A DNA stretch of 64,000 nucleotides, taken from the NCBI RefSeq assembly GCF_001640025.1, contig NC_031672.1:2914001-2978000 (forward strand), read 5' to 3'. The translations under genes were made by a program, and so were the position numbers. Positions 61,305 to 64,000 of the stretch are shown piece after piece. Within the stretch, counting starts at the first letter, position 1; every line of letters starts with the position of its first letter. The DNA comes from Sugiyamaella lignohabitans. Lineage: Eukaryota > Ascomycota > Dipodascomycetes > Dipodascales > Trichomonascaceae. Below the pieces are notes generated by a model, which saw only the letters and a list, made by a program, of their open reading frames with translations, made no database searches and had not been told where the DNA came from.

Positions 61305-62004
61305 TCTCCACTCGAGCCGCCTCTTTCTTTCTTCTAATATGTCACGATTCTGTTTCTGCTTCCACTGTAACTCCCTCTTAATATCTTAATACTGATGTTT
61401 ATTTACTGACTACACACTCCCACGCACCGACTCGAGCGAAGCGAGAGGAGCAATGGGGTCTGGGGCGCAGCCCCAGCCGCCGGAGGCACACCCCTGGGGC
61501 CTCGCTGCCTCCGGCGGCTGGGGCTGCGCCCCAGACCCCATTGCTCCTCTCGCTTCGCTCGAGTCGGAGCGTCGAGGACCGGGGTGATGCAAGATTAGGT
61601 TGCATGCACGGGCGTTGGTATGCAAGATAGAGGGGGAGCAGAAAGCATTCAGCCAGCAACTGTTTAGTGTCGGCAGCGGCTGCTGGCTCGTGGACCATAA
61701 ATGAATGAGTGGTGTTGAGTGTGCAATTTTATTGATGGGGTCTCGAATGAAGAATTTCGAGAGGTCATTCTTTAGTGGCAGTTTGAAGCAGCGTATCTCG
61801 AGTGTGAGTTTGTAGTATAGTAATGGCAGGGTCTATGGGCTGTTTGAAACTGTGGGCGTCTTTATACTGCAGTCGTCAAAATATGAGACACCATAGTTGG
61901 TGTTGGCGTTATGGATATGCAGTTATGGTCGGCAGTGGGAATGCTTGTACTTGGGGAGTTGTTCCTCTGTTCGTCTCGCGCTGGAATTTTGCATTTTTTT
62001 TAAA
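61305..62004. other. Intergenic region stomatin-like to cyclin-like gene
   Basis: About 700 bp containing the outward-facing GC palindrome (61428-61566). The rest is ordinary sequence; an open frame just upstream of the cyclin ATG starts with a TTG codon and is not used. Confidence 0.5.
61428..61566. repeat. GC palindrome in inside-out arrangement, perfect arms
   Basis: Here the CTCGAG ends are outside and the CCGCCGGAGGCA / TGCCTCCGGCGG ends face each other across a ~17-bp loop. The two arms of about 60 bp appear perfectly complementary, including the GGAGCAATGGGGT and ACCCCATTGCTCC stems. It lies 124 bp after the stomatin-like stop. Confidence 0.93.
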
Positions 62005-62601
62005 ATGACTGAGGTGGAAGAGAATCCAGTTTGGTCTCAAGATACCCTGTCTTTTTCCTGCTCCAGGACTAAATCGAATCCGTACTGTCAGCCAATTCAC
62101 GGGCCTGCGAAGTATATAGCGCGCCTGTTTCCGTCCTGTGTTCACCCGGCGTCTCCTGTGATTGTCGAGCATCTTCTTTGCGAATCTCAATTATCTCCAT
62201 TTAGTGCAATTTCATTAGCTGCTTGTGTTCTTGACACACTTTCCAACTCTTTTTACAGGTCCTGGATTGCCAGTATACCGAACTCGCTCGATCTTGTTTA
62301 CCCCGAGATAATTCTCGTAGCTTGTCTATCTATTTCTACAAAATTTCTCGATGGTCAGAATAATTCATCTATGCCTGTTGATATTGTTACTACGAAACTT
62401 TTGTCTACTTTCAATCACTATTTATCCAACTCTGCTACAAATTCGCATTGTTTAGCTACCAAAGACACTGTCAAGGATCTCGAATCGAGGATTCTCCGTG
62501 ATATTAATTACAACTTCTGGCCTCTGCTGTCAAACAACGGACTGAAGTTTATGGTTCAGCAATTCAATCGCTACGGCGACATTATAGATTATTCCATCTG
62601 A
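62005..62601 (+). CDS. Cyclin-like protein
   Basis: This 198-residue protein starts at ATG 62005. It shows one cyclin-box-like fold of helices: YIARLFPSCVHPASPVIVEH, SAISLAACVLDTLSNSFYRS, LVYPEIILVACLSISTKFLD and LESRILRDINYNFWPLL. The ACLSISTKFLDG segment corresponds to the cyclin helix 3 pattern (A-L-IA-KF-DD) and LE-RILRDINYNFWP to helix 5. A single short box resembles Pcl/Pho80 or G1-type cyclins, which bind Pho85-like or Cdc28 kinases. The protein is small and diverged, so the partner kinase and process are unknown. It is convergent with NDUFAF5 and has no GC element beyond its stop. Confidence 0.6.
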   Translation: MTEVEENPVWSQDTLSFSCSRTKSNPYCQPIHGPAKYIARLFPSCVHPASPVIVEHLLCESQLSPFSAISLAACVLDTLSNSFYRSWIASIPNSLDLVYPEIILVACLSISTKFLDGQNNSSMPVDIVTTKLLSTFNHYLSNSATNSHCLATKDTVKDLESRILRDINYNFWPLLSNNGLKFMVQQFNRYGDIIDYSI

Positions 62602-62780
62602 TTCAATGCATTAAATTACTTTTATATATACATAGAGGCCCATAAAGTCCAAGATCATTAGTCTCTAATTGTTTCGATGGCTGCAGCACTGTCTCAGACC
62701 CCTGTGGCCGCTCTCACTATAGTTGGCTAGCTATTTTGAATACCAGTACTACTGTACTGGTAGTATTGATTGTCGTCCAA

Positions 62781-63818
62781 CTACAGTTGCGGCAAAATAT
62801 CCTTGAGGTTGACCTGGCCCGAACCTCTCTCTAGTGGTTTCTGTTGATTAGGGCTGGACTTCCATCCTATCATATAAATAACTCTAAATGTAGCAGGAAT
62901 TGTGCCATCCTCGTCCCCATGCATTGACTTGTAAATAGCATTCGCGGCCATCAACATATCTCTAGGGATAGTGGCTGGTCGGATTTTTACTGCGTTAGAT
63001 TCTCCCATCGCCTGGAGGTCTTCCAATAATGCAAACATGTCGGGATAATTCACAATAATATCGTCCACATCGACTGTGAGAAGATTAAATTTCGCCTGCT
63101 GTAATAAGGCACCCATGTCTCTAACGTCTGCTAAAGGTGACAGTCGTGGAGACACTCGTCCGTAAAGCTCCATCTCTGCTAGCTGTAATGAAGTCCGTAA
63201 TTCATATAATGTGTCTCCTCCTATCATATTTCCCATAAACATGCCATCTGGTTTGAGAATTCGTTCGATCCCTTTAAGAACTCCTGGTAAGTCATTGATC
63301 CAATGCATGCTCATTGATGACAGAACTGCATCAAATGTGTTTGGTTGAAAAACTGGATGTTCAAATGTTTCTTCATCTGCCACCACCCGTTTCACTGATA
63401 GTTTACTATTAAATGGATATTGTGTTGGATCGGAGTCTCGAAACAGCATGTTCTCCGAACTGTCGAGCATTGTAACTTCACCCAGTCTACTCTGGATCAG
63501 ATCAGAGTCTGGGGTGTTTGGATCACAGATAATTTTTTCTAAATTTCCAGCCCCACTTCCAAGATCAAGAACATTTTCAAAATTCCGTGAGATAAATGCC
63601 AATCTCTCTGCTGTTCGAAGTGCTATTTCGTCCTTGATATATTCGACATTTCTTGATCCCTCAATGTTCCTTGCAGCTCGATTTCTCTGTACAGTCTTGA
63701 TATTTCTGTCAAAAACTTCATATGCCGATGAGCTGTAAGCTCGGCTTTTCCGTGGCAATCGCATTGATTTCGCCGGCCCTGAAAACAGAGTCTGACTAAA
63801 TCTGAGACCTTTCATCAT
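62781..63818 (-). CDS. NDUFAF5: NDUFAF5-like methyltransferase fold protein, complex I assembly
   Basis: This 345-residue protein has a basic, Ser/Arg-rich mitochondrial presequence (MMKGLRFSQTLFSGPAKSMR) and a class I SAM-binding fold with motif I VLDLGSGAG at about residues 83-91. Family blocks YEVFDRNIKTVQRNRAARN, SSMSMHWINDLPGVLKGIER and MGNMIGGDTLYELRTSLQLA are typical of NDUFAF5. The human protein hydroxylates an arginine of NDUFS7 during early complex I assembly. Its presence implies that this yeast has a proton-pumping NADH dehydrogenase, as Yarrowia does and S. cerevisiae does not. Two ATGs lie at the start; the first is taken. Confidence 0.92.
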   Translation of the reverse strand: MMKGLRFSQTLFSGPAKSMRLPRKSRAYSSSAYEVFDRNIKTVQRNRAARNIEGSRNVEYIKDEIALRTAERLAFISRNFENVLDLGSGAGNLEKIICDPNTPDSDLIQSRLGEVTMLDSSENMLFRDSDPTQYPFNSKLSVKRVVADEETFEHPVFQPNTFDAVLSSMSMHWINDLPGVLKGIERILKPDGMFMGNMIGGDTLYELRTSLQLAEMELYGRVSPRLSPLADVRDMGALLQQAKFNLLTVDVDDIIVNYPDMFALLEDLQAMGESNAVKIRPATIPRDMLMAANAIYKSMHGDEDGTIPATFRVIYMIGWKSSPNQQKPLERGSGQVNLKDILPQL

Positions 63819-64000
63819 TGCGATCTATATTTTTTCAAGGGGAGTATTGAATATTACTTTTTGGGTCTTCAAACTTCGGCCTGCAGGACATATTATCTGG
63901 TAGCCGCGGAGCGGGATGGACTGCAAATGCATTTCAACTGTATAAGTAGACTAAAGATGCAAAGATGGAGGTGGAGTTGCCAACCATTGAAATAGAGTCA
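63819..64000. other. Right edge, upstream of NDUFAF5
   Basis: 182 bp of promoter-like sequence. No gene is seen before the window ends. Confidence 0.5.

Noticed and set aside
2446..61566. GC elements as a CRISPR array
   Set aside because: Copies are dispersed over the window, in both orientations and with conserved spacers; this is a eukaryotic genome and there are no cas genes.

Overview
The window is nuclear DNA of an ascomycete budding yeast. Genes are dense and mostly intronless. The introns that can be recognised are short, begin GTAAGT, GTAGGT or GTATGA, and carry a CTAAC branch site a few bases before the 3' AG. Conserved leucines such as those of Arp1 (LLTEAP) are encoded by CTG, so the standard code fits and the CUG-Ser clade does not. 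A complex I assembly factor (NDUFAF5), a GH115 glucuronidase and a secreted beta-xylosidase suggest a respiring, xylan-using yeast of the Yarrowia/Blastobotrys/Sugiyamaella side of the tree. That placement is inference.

Layout. 1-10 kb: a Zrg17-like zinc transporter (cut by the left edge), TRP4, a Pcp1/Spc110-type spindle-pole coiled-coil protein, an unrecognised protein with a proline-rich tail, and a Cnl1-like BLOC-1 subunit. 10-27 kb: GGA clathrin adaptor, VID21/EAF1 of NuA4, a CUE-CCCH-SMR protein, a GNAT acetyltransferase, SEC28 (epsilon-COP) and ARC1. 27.9-39.8 kb: a hemicellulose block with GH3 beta-xylosidase, GH115 alpha-glucuronidase, an SGNH esterase, an aldo-keto reductase and an MFS sugar transporter. 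39.8-46.5 kb: a gene-poor, largely AT-rich tract. 46.5-64 kb: an Ert1/Rds2-type zinc-cluster regulator, MLC1, ARP1, a divergent PIP kinase, an unrecognised acidic protein, a stomatin-like SPFH protein, a cyclin-like protein and NDUFAF5. There are two tRNA genes, Glu(UUC) and Pro(AGG, with intron).

The most striking feature is a very abundant family of GC-rich palindromic elements, about 34 loci and over 50 arms in 64 kb. A complete copy is about 140 bp with TGCCTCCGGCGG...CCGCCGGAGGCA ends. It is internally asymmetric: one arm carries the hairpin CTCCTGCTTCGCAGGAG and the other carries CGACTCGAGCGAAGCGAG, joined by a recognisable spacer (about AGATGGC..GGGACCGT). Copies occur in both orientations, as solo arms, as tandem and rearranged forms, inside introns (GGA, ARC1, ARP1, probably SEC28), and above all 24-128 bp beyond stop codons: 18 of the 23 protein genes that end in the window have one there. 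They look like a non-autonomous mobile family, possibly co-opted as 3'-end structures.

Regulatory hints: two exact GGCTAAA (XlnR-type) motifs precede the beta-xylosidase and related motifs lie upstream of other xylan-block genes. Exons were assigned by reading splice signals and protein family continuity; they have not been checked against transcripts.
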